Assembly: GCA_036877525.1 (NCBI GenBank)
Contig: JAZGTH010000015.1
Location: 3,669,001 to 3,733,000, forward strand
Direction of reading: 5' to 3'
Length of the DNA stretch: 64,000 nt
Source of the DNA: Chromobotia macracanthus
Lineage: Eukaryota; Chordata; Actinopteri; Cypriniformes; Botiidae
The translations under genes and the position numbers were made by a program. The notes under the pieces are model-generated. The model did not search any database, was not told where the DNA came from, and saw nothing but the letters and a program-made list of their open reading frames with translations. Shown here piece by piece: positions 50,701-60,080 of this stretch. Positions within the stretch are counted from its first letter, which is position 1, and every line of letters starts with the position of its first letter.

Positions 50701-53700
50701 AGGTGAGGGACTTCCTGGACAAAAGGTAAGAGGGCACAGTGATACGTTTCTATCCAAAGTCACGTGTGGGATATTTCTGCTTAATATCTCTGATTTTTTA
50801 GTGATGTAATGGTGAAGTAAAACAGAAATGTTATGTTTCTGTTTTCATTTTGTAGGGTGAGCATGGATCTACCGGCCCTGCGGGCGACCGTGGCCCCCCA
50901 GGTTATGGAGTAAAAGGTGAAAAGGTACACAGCAGCTGTGTGCGACTTTAGTTGAAGGTAAATTATGTTTGTTGTATCTAGTGCATTGTAATTGCCTCTG
51001 TATTCATCCACTTAGGGAAATGTGGGGCCTCCTGGCTCTGCTGGACCAATAGGATTGCCTAGCAGAGGGATTCAAGGAGAGAAGGTATTTGGTTTTTATG
51101 ATGTTTTTGATATCACTTAATATTACCTCGATTCTTCTAAGAAATGTAAAAATGTAGTTATCTGGGTTATTTGAAATATCCTTATTTTCTATATGCTGTC
51201 ATGATTATCTCAATATCTAAAAGGGGAATCAGGGACTAATTGGTCCTCCTGGCCAACGAGGAAATCCTGGGGTAGGACTCATGGGGCAAAAGGTAAAACA
51301 GCAGTATATAGGCTGCAATACAAAATAAAAGTCTCTGTGCTGGAGGTTGATTGGTCAATACGCCTTTCTATTCCAGTGTTAAAATATACCCAACACCAGT
51401 TTATTTTCTATTAGGGAGAACTGGGATTTCCTGGTGAGCCTGGAGCTCCTGGGGAAAGAGGGTTTGGAGAACCAGGACCCAAAGTAAGTTGTTGAGTCAA
51501 TGAGCAAAACTTTATTCCATTCTTCAAGTCATTTCATTAATATATGCAATAATCAGAGTTGTGTTAACGGGTTGATGTCATAGGGTGAACCGGGATCTCA
51601 AGGTTTGCCCGGTGAGCCAGGTGTACCAGGAGACGATGGGGTTGCAGGACCAAAGGTTGAAATACTTTTAATAGTATGCTAATGTTCCCCTGCTTTCTAC
51701 TTTAAGAGTTCAACAGGCCTGTCTATATGATATTTAGGGTGATGTAGGGTTACCAGGACCCAGAGGACAAGACGGAGCACCTGGAAGAGGCCCATCAGGG
51801 GTGAAGGTATCACTCATACTATACATGTAAAGAGAGACAGACCACAAACACACTGCAATGTTTTGGAAGTGATAAGTGTTCATGTAACCATAGATACATA
51901 CTGTATTAACAGTAAAGTGTCAAACCATTAAAGTTTAATAATATAAACTGTTAATAATGTCCCACTTACAGACAGGATTTAAAAATGAAAGATGGCTAGA
52001 GAACACTAGACAATATATTTAGGTTGTACTATTTTCCAACAGGGGGATCATGGGGACAGGGGACCCAGGGGCCAACCAGGACCACTGGGACCAGCTGGGC
52101 CAACAGGGGCCAAGGTGCAAAAAAAAAAAAAGATGTTTCATCTTATACAAACATAAAACACATATGACAGAATTTCAGAACTTTGTCATTGACAGTTACA
52201 GTTTGTTTCACATACAACAGGGACAACCAGGAAACGTTGGACCTCCAGGCATCCCTGGTCCTCCAGGGAGAGGCATGCTCGGAGCTAAGGTAAGTTAAAG
52301 GAATGTTCTGGAATCAATACAACTAGCTGTGCCGATAGCATTTGTGCTATAATGACTACAAAAAAGTTTAAATATAAAAAATAGTGGTTACAGTCAGGCC
52401 TCTATAATGGAAGTATTGCCACTGCCAGTAATAATAAATGTAATGATCCCACTGTATCAATGTAAGAAGAGCTTTTATTTTATGGGCTGGTTTATTTACC
52501 TGTAGGGAGATGCTGGGCCTGTTGGTCCACCAGGACCTGCTGGAGACCCAGGAATAGGCATAGCAGGGCCCAAGGTAAGAGAAATGTGCTGAAACATCTA
52601 TTGTGATTTTGTTTTGGGGGTAATCCACGTATTTTGTCTTTAAGGGTGAAATTGGATTACCAGGAGCCGTTGGACCACCAGGGCTGAGGGGAGAAGGCTT
52701 TTCTGGACCACCTGTAAATATTTACAATATTCAAAAAAATCACAGACATACATAGATGTACAGACTAGAGCTGTCACGGTATCAAATTTTCACTACACGC
52801 CTATCATGGTATCTATTAAAATTTAAAACCCTAAAAATTTTCACCTTTAATTTTGTTTATTTTGTCTATTTTTTGGCCAATGAATCATGTTCACAAGTGT
52901 AGAGAGGAAGAGAGAGTTTGTTACCATTGTTTCAAAATGTTAAATGGGCGCAATAACACCACCTACTGTTTTGAGGGTCAACCTGTTATTGACACTGAAT
53001 TATTCACAATATTATCTTATGTCTAGTATTAACACATTATCAGTAATTATGGTATTAATATCATGGTTATTGTCAATATATTGTGACACCCCTAGTACAG
53101 ACCAAATCACCAAACCTGGGGATATGGAACAATAATTTACACTATATTCTATCTGTGTTGCCCGGGTGGTCTGTAGGGGCCACCAGGTGTACCAGGTCTT
53201 AGAGGAGAAACTGGACCAAAAGGTACTGGTTTACCTGGACCAAAGGTAAGGTGCTTACTTGAAAAGTAGTATACTGGTTTTGATTAAACCCCAAACTTTA
53301 TGTATCTCCATTCGGATTCACAAACAAAATGTAAAAGTCTAGTTTTAAATGATTATTATTTTGTCTTATCTATTACAGGGTGATCGAGGCCCTACAGGAC
53401 CCCTGGGGCCAGCTGGAGTACCAGGTCTTGGGCAGATGGGCCCAAAGGTGGGGAGTAGATTTCAACCTAAAATAATAAAACTAATATCATCATTAACAAT
53501 ACACAACATTACAATTTGCTGTCATAATGCAAGTATTATTAATGGTTCTATAATGGGATTTATTTTACTTTTGGAAAATAACATTTCTGCGATTTTGGGC
53601 TTCAGGGATCTACTGGTCAAACTGGACCACCCGGTCCACCAGGATCACCAGGAGAGGGAACACAAGGACCAAAGGTAACATGACTCCCGGGCGTATTTAT

Positions 53701-56700
53701 CAGCAGGATTCAGTATTTCAGTATTTCTGTACCAGAGAGTTAGCAGATTGATATTACAGTGTGATATGCAGCTGTGAAACACTGAATCTATTATATGTGC
53801 ATTTTACACTTTATTTTGTTCTGCACAGGGTGACCCTGGGTACCCGGGTATACAGGGGCCAAGAGGGGCTCCTGGGGAGGGTGTCCCGGGGCAGAAGGTG
53901 AGGATAGTCTCATACCCACAACTGGAAAGAATATTTAAAAAATAATAATATTCATATTGTTCTTACCCCATTAAGTTCTTTGTTATGTAAAAAAAATTGA
54001 GGTGCTAGGCAACAAATTGTCTGATTGACAAATTGATTTATATTGTCAAAATGATCATGTTAATTGCAAAAATGTAATACTTGTGTTCAAATTTACACCA
54101 CTGTGATATCACCGCTGTTTCTGTAGGGTGATCGTGGTTCCCCAGGAGCACAAGGACGCAAAGGGGAAAGAGGAGTTGAGGGAGTTCCTGGACTACCAGG
54201 ACCACTGGTAAGATCTTCAGACAACACTGGCCCTTTAAAGCTGCAATTTGTAACTTTTTTTGGGTTTAAAATGTACAAAAATAATTGAGTACATGACAGA
54301 TCAGTGTTCAAAATAATCTTCTTCCTTACCCTGACACGCAATGGTAAGTTTATAATAATGATTTATCATTTGAACTGTCAGGATTTCCTGGGAAATGTCA
54401 GTTTGGCTTTATTTGACTTCAACATACATAATGAACAATATGTAAAGTAATCTGCAATTTTATCTTTCAAACAGAGATGGCGGTAGACAGGCAAAAAATA
54501 CAGACTGCAGCTTTAACCCTCATGAGAACTGTGTATATTGTTGCATTTTAAACCCTGAACATTATTGGAACATTTACTTGCAGGGAGATCCTGGAGCAAA
54601 GGGAGACCCTGGTCTCACGGTAAATGTTGAGATTTATTTAAAAACAGGTCAAGAAACCTGTGAATTCCCCTTTGAATGACACATGGATTTGAACAAAGCC
54701 TTGGTGCACCTGTAATGTTTTTTTGACCTGAAATACAGAAATCTAGCATCTGAGTAATAACACTGTGAATTATCTTGCAGAGAGGGGAAATAATCACCTT
54801 AATCAAATCTATCTGTGGTGAGTTGCAGCTTCTTTACGAATTGCATTGCTTTTATAATACATCAGACCAAAGTGATTTACTCTAAAAGGGTTTTTCTTGA
54901 TTTTCAGGTTGCGGTCAGGTATGCCGTGTGGATCCACTTGAGCTGGTCTTTGTGATTGACAGCTCAGAGAGCGTGGGCGAAGTAAACTTCGAAATCATTA
55001 AAGATTTCGTGAGTGCGGTGATCGACCGTGCATCGGTCAGTCAGGAGGTGACACATATGGGTGTAGTTCTCTATAGCCATGTCAGCCTCGTGGTCACAAG
55101 TTTACAAGAACGCTTCAATCGCGACGAAGTGAAAGCTGCCATTCGGAGGATGACGTACATTGGAGAGGGAACTTACACGGGAAGTGCCATCAAACAGGCC
55201 AATGAGATATTCCGTTTTGCCCGTCCTGGTGTGAGGAAGCTGGCGGTGGTGATCACGGATGGACAGACAGACCATCGCGACACAGTGAAGCTGGAGGATG
55301 CTGTGGAGGAAGCCCATGCTGCCAACATCACCATGTTCGTTATAGGGGTGTTGAATGAGAGCGACCCACTCCATGATGATTTTAAGCAGGAACTGAATCT
55401 AATAGCCTCTCAGCCTGATGAGGACCATGTGTTCTTCATAGAGGACTTCAGAGCACTTTATGGTATGTTGCGACACATTATTGTAACACCAGTGATGGAA
55501 ATGGCTCAAATTCACTCCCTGAACTCAGTCACTCTGAGTTCCCACCTACTTCCGGCACCATGTAACACCATTAAACGTAAAGTGTGTCATTTCTTTTTTC
55601 AAGTTTTTCAAACACTCCTACCACCTCCTACCACACAGTCTTCCTGTCTTCCAGTGATCTTACAGATTCACATTAAACCAAGACAGGAGAAAGCGTGCCA
55701 ACATTGAAAACAAAACACACTTCGCCTTTAAATACCATCACATTTTCTGTGGAAATATGAGAAAAAGTAATTCAAGTTTTTTTTGTGTCTGTGGTCTAGA
55801 AGTGGAGAAAAAACTTCTCCAGGTGATCTGTGAGGGCATTGATGCCTCCAGCCCTTATCTGCCTCCTGGAACCTCAACATCGATCAATGATGAGATCCCT
55901 TCACCCAGGAGGATTGACACACACACTTTTAAAGGCAGCCACCGTTATACCAATGAAAAGGTAAACAGGCTCATGAATTCGATTGTAAAGATTCATTTTC
56001 AAGTTTGTCCCATATGTAATTGTGTTTGTTTTAAATAATACATAATAATAAGGGACAATCTGGACTATATATTAGGCAGGAGCACCTGTGTTGAAGGATC
56101 CCACAGTTGAGGGCACCATAGCACCATATTTCAATGAAGAACTGAACCTCCTCCCAGAGATATCTCCCACATCTTTTGACACCTACAGAATTGGTCCCAC
56201 ACAGAGCTCAGAAACACGGAGAATCACTAAACCTCCTCTGCTGAATCAAGATGATTCCACTGCAGGTAAAAGTCCATCCAACATTTTTTTATAACATGTT
56301 CTGTTTTTTTACTCAGTATGTAAAAACAAATGTAAAACTGTATCTACAATAAAACACATATGAAAGCATAAGAGGCAGGTGTAGCGCACCAGGAGTAAAG
56401 TTCAAAACATGAAACTTGCCGTTCTGAAAGTATAACCATGTTTAAAGCTGCAATCCATAACTTTTGCCTCTCTATCGCCGTCTCTGTTTGGCATTAAAAA
56501 TTACAGGTTACTTTACTTTTACTTATGCTGGTCAAATGAAGCCAAACTGACTTTATAATTTGAGCTGTCGGGTACGATTTCCAGAGAAATGTCAGTTTGG
56601 CTTCATTTGACTTCAACATGCATAATGCACATATGTAATTTATGACAGTATGATTTTCCGGGAAATTGGACCAGGCAGCTCAAATTATAAATCATTACTA

Positions 56701-57004
56701 TAAACTTAATGTGGAGATTAGGAGACTGTGTTAAACACTGATCTGATATGTACTTGCTAAATAAATAAAAGTAAATAAAAATAAAAGTTTCGGATTGCAG
56801 CTTTAACCACTTACTCTCAATTCTCTTCTAACAGAGGGATGTCTTCAGCCTCTGGAACCCGGTCCATGTCGGGACTATGTCGTCAAATGGTATTACGATT
56901 CTAATGGCAATTCATGTGCTCGGTTCTGGTTTGGAGGCTGCTACGGCAACCAGAACCAGTTTGATTCTGAAAAAGACTGCAGAAAAGCTTGCGTGAAAAT
57001 ATAA
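44041..57004 (+). CDS. col28a1: Collagen type XXVIII alpha-1 chain, complete
   Basis: Thirty-four coding exons sum to 3438 nt, or 1145 residues (human about 1125), in one consistent frame. They are 44041-44158, 44966-45531, 46411-46431, 46957-47010, 47113-47166, 47247-47291, 47386-47412, 48126-48170, 48255-48299, 49328-49381, 49863-49931, 50490-50558, 50657-50725, 50856-50924, 51016-51084, 51224-51292, 51415-51483, 51584-51655, 51738-51806, 52043-52114, 52221-52289, 52506-52574, 52645-52713, 53177-53245, 53379-53447, 53606-53674, 53829-53897, 54127-54207, 54584-54619, 54781-54817, 54908-55462, 55800-55960, 56076-56265 and 56835-57004. Order is signal peptide (MAKVIFLCMLLWLLLPAA), VWA1, interrupted collagen helix, VWA2, a linker, and a C-terminal Kunitz domain. 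Collagen XXVIII is a secreted basement-membrane collagen around peripheral nerve; that is family knowledge. Intron 48300 starts with GC. A microexon of 21 nt links VWA1 to the collagen region. Confidence 0.96.
44398..44907 (+). repeat. MITE-like element, family B, with internal (TA)n
   Basis: The left end is ACAGGGAACGTTTTCAGAAC and the right end is GAACCTAAAATTGTTAGCTG plus GGTC. Two (TA)n blocks (about 44496-44551 and 44687-44725) and an AT-only stretch sit inside. It occupies the first coding intron of col28a1. Confidence 0.7.
44966..45531 (+). CDS. col28a1: col28a1 VWA1 domain exon
   Basis: A single large exon encodes the whole first von Willebrand A domain. The metal-site motif DSSES (YILDSSESAK), the conserved threonine segment IGQGTYSTYA and the acidic LLMTDGID are all present, so the MIDAS looks intact. 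I chose the phase-0 donor at 45532 (CTT|GTGAGA) because it joins the 21-nt exon in frame (LLQQLETIAKAECPTQC). Reading through instead stops nine codons later. Confidence 0.9.
45633..45976 (+). repeat. MITE-like element, family B, full copy
   Basis: The ends ACCCAGCTAACAGGGAAAGT and CCTAATATTGTTAGCTGGAT are inverted repeats. The core ATTCTCTCAAAGTTCTTTCA and TTCTTAAGCAGTTAGTGAAA is shared with the other copies. Confidence 0.75.
46571..46758. repeat. Hairpin repeat (CCATAGAAGAACC ... GGTTCTTCTATGG)
   Basis: The outer arms are perfect reverse complements over 13 bases. The interior has further complementary AAGAACC and GGTTCTT-like segments, a long foldback in a col28a1 intron. Confidence 0.75.
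46957..54619 (+). CDS. col28a1: col28a1 collagenous region (26 exons)
   Basis: Every exon begins with a Gly codon and ends on a codon boundary. Exon sizes are 27, 36, 45, 54, 69, 72 or 81 nt. The fifteen 69-nt exons each encode five full GXY triplets, a two-residue unit, then two triplets. The two 72-nt exons (51584-51655 and 52043-52114) are perfect eight-triplet repeats. The helix starts after a CPTQCVCERG cysteine knot-like entry at 46957. Confidence 0.92.
47568..47893 (-). repeat. MITE-like element, family B, full copy
   Basis: It begins ATCCCAGCTAACAATTTTAG and ends AACGTTAGCTAACATTTTGA, in inverted orientation to the copy at 45633. It lies in a col28a1 intron. Confidence 0.7.
48390..48627 (+). 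repeat. MITE-like element, family C, copy
   Basis: AATCAGTGTTCAAAGTTTAT, CTGTTGGGTCTGATTT, CAAACAGAGATGGGGATAAA and AAAAGTTATGGATTGCAGCT are family C signatures. It follows the GC-donor exon of col28a1. Confidence 0.65.
48929..49166 (-). repeat. MITE-like element, family B, short copy
   Basis: The ends ACCCAGCTAACAATATTAGG and CCCTGTTAGCTGGGTAGA have a perfect 13-base inverted repeat (ACCCAGCTAACA). It lies in a col28a1 intron. Confidence 0.75.
54234..54516 (+). repeat. MITE-like element, family C, copy
   Basis: It runs from TTTAAAGCTGCAATTTGTAA to CAGACTGCAGCTTTAA. AACTGTCAGGATTTCCTGGG and ACAGAGATGGCGGTAGACAG are inside. It lies in a col28a1 intron. Confidence 0.7.
54908..55462 (+). CDS. 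col28a1: col28a1 VWA2 domain exon
   Basis: One exon encodes the second VWA domain: LVFVIDSSESVGEVNFE (DxSxS), MTYIGEGTYTGSAI and LAVVITDGQTDH, so the MIDAS residues are intact. The exon enters in phase 1 after a short Cys-containing exon (54781-54817) and leaves in phase 1 to 55800. Two cysteines just before the domain (GCGQVC) probably form chain-linking disulfides. Confidence 0.92.
56442..56805 (-). repeat. MITE-like element, family C, long copy
   Basis: It runs from TTTAAAGCTGCAATCCATAA to TTTCGGATTGCAGCTTTAAC, which are near-perfect inverted ends. The interior holds two inverted copies of the GAGCTGTCGGGTACGATTTC type block. It lies in the last col28a1 intron, 30 bases before the Kunitz exon. 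Confidence 0.75.
56835..57004 (+). CDS. col28a1: col28a1 Kunitz domain exon and stop
   Basis: It encodes six cysteines in Kunitz spacing: CLQPLEPGPCRDYVVKW, then NSCARFWFGGCYG, then KDCRKACVKI and TAA. The P1 position after the second Cys is Arg, which would suit a trypsin-like protease if the loop is inhibitory. The Asp at P1' is unusual compared with the small residue of classical inhibitors. Confidence 0.92.
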
Positions 57005-57092
57005 GTTTCACACAGAAGAGGGGAAAGATTTTTTTCTTCGTTATTTAACAATATTTCAACATTTAATATTAAACTATGAACAGTCAGAAGTA

Positions 57093-57098
57093 AATAAA
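57093..57098 (+). promoter_or_regulatory. Probable col28a1 polyadenylation signal
   Basis: AATAAA lies 89 bases after the stop codon. A second AATAAA is at about 57244. Confidence 0.45.
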
Positions 57099-57104
57099 CT
57101 GCTT

Positions 57105-58546
57105 GAACATTCTCAAATAGGAAAATTTATATCGGAAAACAAAATTCACATGTTCACCTTGAATGCTTGAAGGTAGAGACGGTACTGTTGTGTACACCAG
57201 CTGTCTTTCTACAATATTTTGTACAAATTCTACAAATTTCTACAATAAAAAAATACTTAGAGTTATTGTTGGTACAACATAAATGTATTCACTAAAGTAA
57301 CCATTTGATACAAATGTATATGTGCGTGTGATAATGGAAATAATATGGTATGAGATTATGATAGTAATACAGCATTGCTTGCTTTTCGACTAGTCGACAA
57401 GCCTTTTCATTAGGTGTCAATATCATTCATTCAGGTTATTCAAATTAGCTTCATAAAGAGAACTTCCGATTGGCTAGACCCATTTGCATTCATGTGATTT
57501 GTTGAGATGAGAGGTAATTTACATATTCTCCCTGAATAATGTGATGTCATCACTAATCACCCATACACTACTTTGACCAAGGCCATGCACAGACATTTTG
57601 GTGGGCAGGTGCTCAAGTGAGAAAATATCACCCCTCTTATATTTTTTAAAATAAAAACATTACAACGTTTTTTTTTATGAATTACGCATTTATTTATTAA
57701 TTTTAAGTTTCATGTCAAATCTTTACAATATAGGGCTGTTACCAATCAGATCAATATTTGTTCAATGCAGAAGGGCACAGAAGCTGCACTTGAAGTGCTA
57801 CATGACACAAGATGTATTTACACAGACTGTTTAAAGGATTACTTCATCCCAACATTTACTCACCCTCACTCCATCCCAGATGTTTGTGACTGACTTTCTT
57901 CAGCTGAACACAATGAACACAATATTACACAATATCCAGAAAAAAAAATTTAAATATTGTTTTTAATGAAGACCCCCATAGTCCTCATACAGAAGAATTA
58001 AAATGTTTATAAATTAAATAAGTGTTTTGTAATGTTTAATGTTTATTGGTTTTATTCTGTTATATTTTTACCTGTATAACTTTTATTTTATACTTAGTTA
58101 CTTTATAACTTTACAGCATTTACAGCATTTTTTTAAATCAATATTCAGTAATTAAAGCCGCAATCCGTAACTTTCTCCTCTCTATCACCATCTCTGTTCA
58201 TAACATAAAATTGACAACAAGTTTAAATTCAAAGAAGAACAAGCTACAAATGCACCCCACCATCCAGCAAATACAAGCAATTTAGTAGCTGGCCCTTGTT
58301 CTTTCTGTTTACACACGTTACCACAAGTCAAAATGACAAATCGGACCCGACAGTATAAATTAAGTCATTATTATAAGCTTACTGGTGGGAATCGAGGTGA
58401 GGTATGGAGCCTGTTCGAACTCTGATCTGGGAGGCACTCGCTCAGTTTTTGCTGATTGTTGTTCCCATAACAAAAAAGTTATGGATTGCAGCTTTAAGTT
58501 TTTTTACCTTCCAAAACGTAAATGGAAAACTGTCTGGGACACTTAC
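57105..58546. other. Spacer after col28a1
   Basis: AT-rich non-coding sequence. It includes a partial foldback repeat fragment near 57830-57920 (ACTTCATCCCAACATTTACT) and a family C MITE at 58152-58497. No gene was recognised. Confidence 0.5.
58152..58497 (-). repeat. MITE-like element, family C, copy
   Basis: It starts TTAAAGCCGCAATCCGTAAC and ends TTATGGATTGCAGCTTTAAG. The interior CTCTATCACCATCTCTGTTC matches other copies. Confidence 0.7.
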
Positions 58547-58812
58547 CTGTGTGGTGGGGTAGGAACTAAAGTCCCAAAACAGTTTTCTGTTCTCAGGGCA
58601 AATGAGATGGGAGTGAACGGATTAAATATTTCCTGTTTGTTTGGATCTCTCGAATCCCTGGCTTTGACTCCCATGGTCTCCATGCACCTGCTCAAGGCCA
58701 TCTCCTCCAACGAGCTGAAGTGCTCACGCCGTTCCTTGGCAAAACCTTGCACAAATCTCCTGAGAGCTTCCTGACTCAACACATATCTGGCCCGGCCACT
58801 GTACTGAATGTA
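58547..58812 (-). pseudogene. c1galt1: Isolated C1GALT1-like exon (core 1 beta-1,3-galactosyltransferase relic)
   Basis: A minus-strand open segment has a good acceptor (CTTTTCAG) and a perfect GTAAGT donor. It reads SGRARYVLSQEALRRFVQGF, SSLEEMALSRCMETMGV and ARDSRDPNKQEIFNPFTP. It aligns with the C1GALT1 segment that follows the DxD region (family SGGAGYVLS, ALGRCMEIM, DSRD, FHPFVP). The near-invariant GGAG motif is changed to GRAR, and similarity fades after NPFTP where the family has its conserved Trp/Tyr-rich stretch. No exon with the transmembrane anchor or DxD motif was found upstream, where another gene begins. C1GALT1 makes the core 1 O-glycan in the Golgi. The position and convergent orientation beside col28a1 match human synteny, so this is most likely a decayed local gene. 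A rapidly evolving active paralogue is less likely. Confidence 0.65.
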
Positions 58813-60080
58813 CTGAAAAGCGACAAGCAACAGAGCGATGAACTCGACAAAAAAACACTTTACAGTAAAATGAATCGCTTGCCTTTTTTGAAAGCATCAT
58901 TATAGTTCAGGTAACATTATTGGTTTCATTCATCACTATCAAATTTCAAATTAAGGAATTACTTCTCTCATTGGTCACAGTTCATCGTTTTGTTACAAGG
59001 GGTTAGGTGATTACCATCTTCCACACCTATTTTATTGTAACTCACCAAATAACATTTTATTTGTACATACTGTCACACGTCCCCACCTGTAAAGTTCCAC
59101 CTTAAACACAACATAAAGATTTTTATGACATAGGTCTACGTCTCCACCTCTAATTATGGGCAACCAGTTTTAGTGACCAGCCTTAGAAATTTAATGTGAC
59201 ATCACACTTAAAAAGTGACAGTGACATATTTGTTAGGTATGGTAACCCAACCCAAATGTGACCCATGAATTTAACCCATCACCGGTGAGAGGTAAGCACA
59301 CCGCAAGTCATGAACACACACACACCTGGAGCAGTGGGCAGCACTGCCCGAAGAGCAATCAGGTAGGAGCAATCAGTTGTTACCTGAAGTGGGAATCGAA
59401 CCGGGAATCTTCTGGCTATAAGATTCTCTAACCAGTAGGCCATAACGTGTTAAACATATCATAGTAGGGCGATGATGTTTTCTGCTTGAAGCAGATGATG
59501 GTTACAAAGGGTGACTGCTCAGAATAAGGGTTCGATCCTTTAATGTGAAAAGCAAACAGATGAAGATCACAGATTTCAGATTTCTATCATCTTCCATTTC
59601 ATCTGAAGAAGATAAAAGCAAGGAGTCTAATTGCACACAGCGGTCTTAAAAAACCTCACCTTCAGAGGAAATTATTCCATTATGCCATTTAAACAGAGTA
59701 AATGTAATATATCTTCATAAAGCAACTTTAGAAAAATGACTGATAACAAGTTCAGTTTATTTTATGCATCTCTCAAGACACAATGAACTAGAATATGATT
59801 TTATTCATTTCTATGACTCGGAAATTTAATAAACATTTAGAAATTTTATTAAATTTCAGATTCTACTTAAAAACACTTCAATACACGCAAAAAGCTTTTA
59901 TAAAAATAGCAGCAGGGATCAATACTAAAACATACTTAAACCTACAATAAATCATTAAAACAACAATCAATGATTCTGAATGCAAGACAGTGAAAGATGG
60001 ATAATGTTTTAAAGACGCAACTGAGAATTAAAAAAAAATGTTTTTTCTTTAGTGCAACCAGGAGGAGCCAGTCTGTAAAA
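58813..60080. other. Spacer with SINE between c1galt1 relic and PNGase-like gene
   Basis: Non-coding AT-rich sequence apart from the SINE at 59255-59450. TTTATT motifs near 59756 and 59846 could be minus-strand poly(A) signals for the PNGase-like gene. Confidence 0.45.
59255..59450 (-). repeat. tRNA-derived SINE
   Basis: Read on the minus strand, it starts ATGGCCTACTGGTTAGAGAA (A box) and has CCGGTTCGATTCCC (B box) about 30 bases on. A SINE body follows with GGGCAGTGCTGCCCACTGCT and a (TG)n-like run. There is no intact cloverleaf acceptor stem. Confidence 0.7.

Noticed and set aside
55463..55707. C-terminal extension of the VWA2 open frame
   Set aside because: It lies past a GTATGT donor whose phase fits the next exon at 55800. 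The extra residues do not resemble col28a1.
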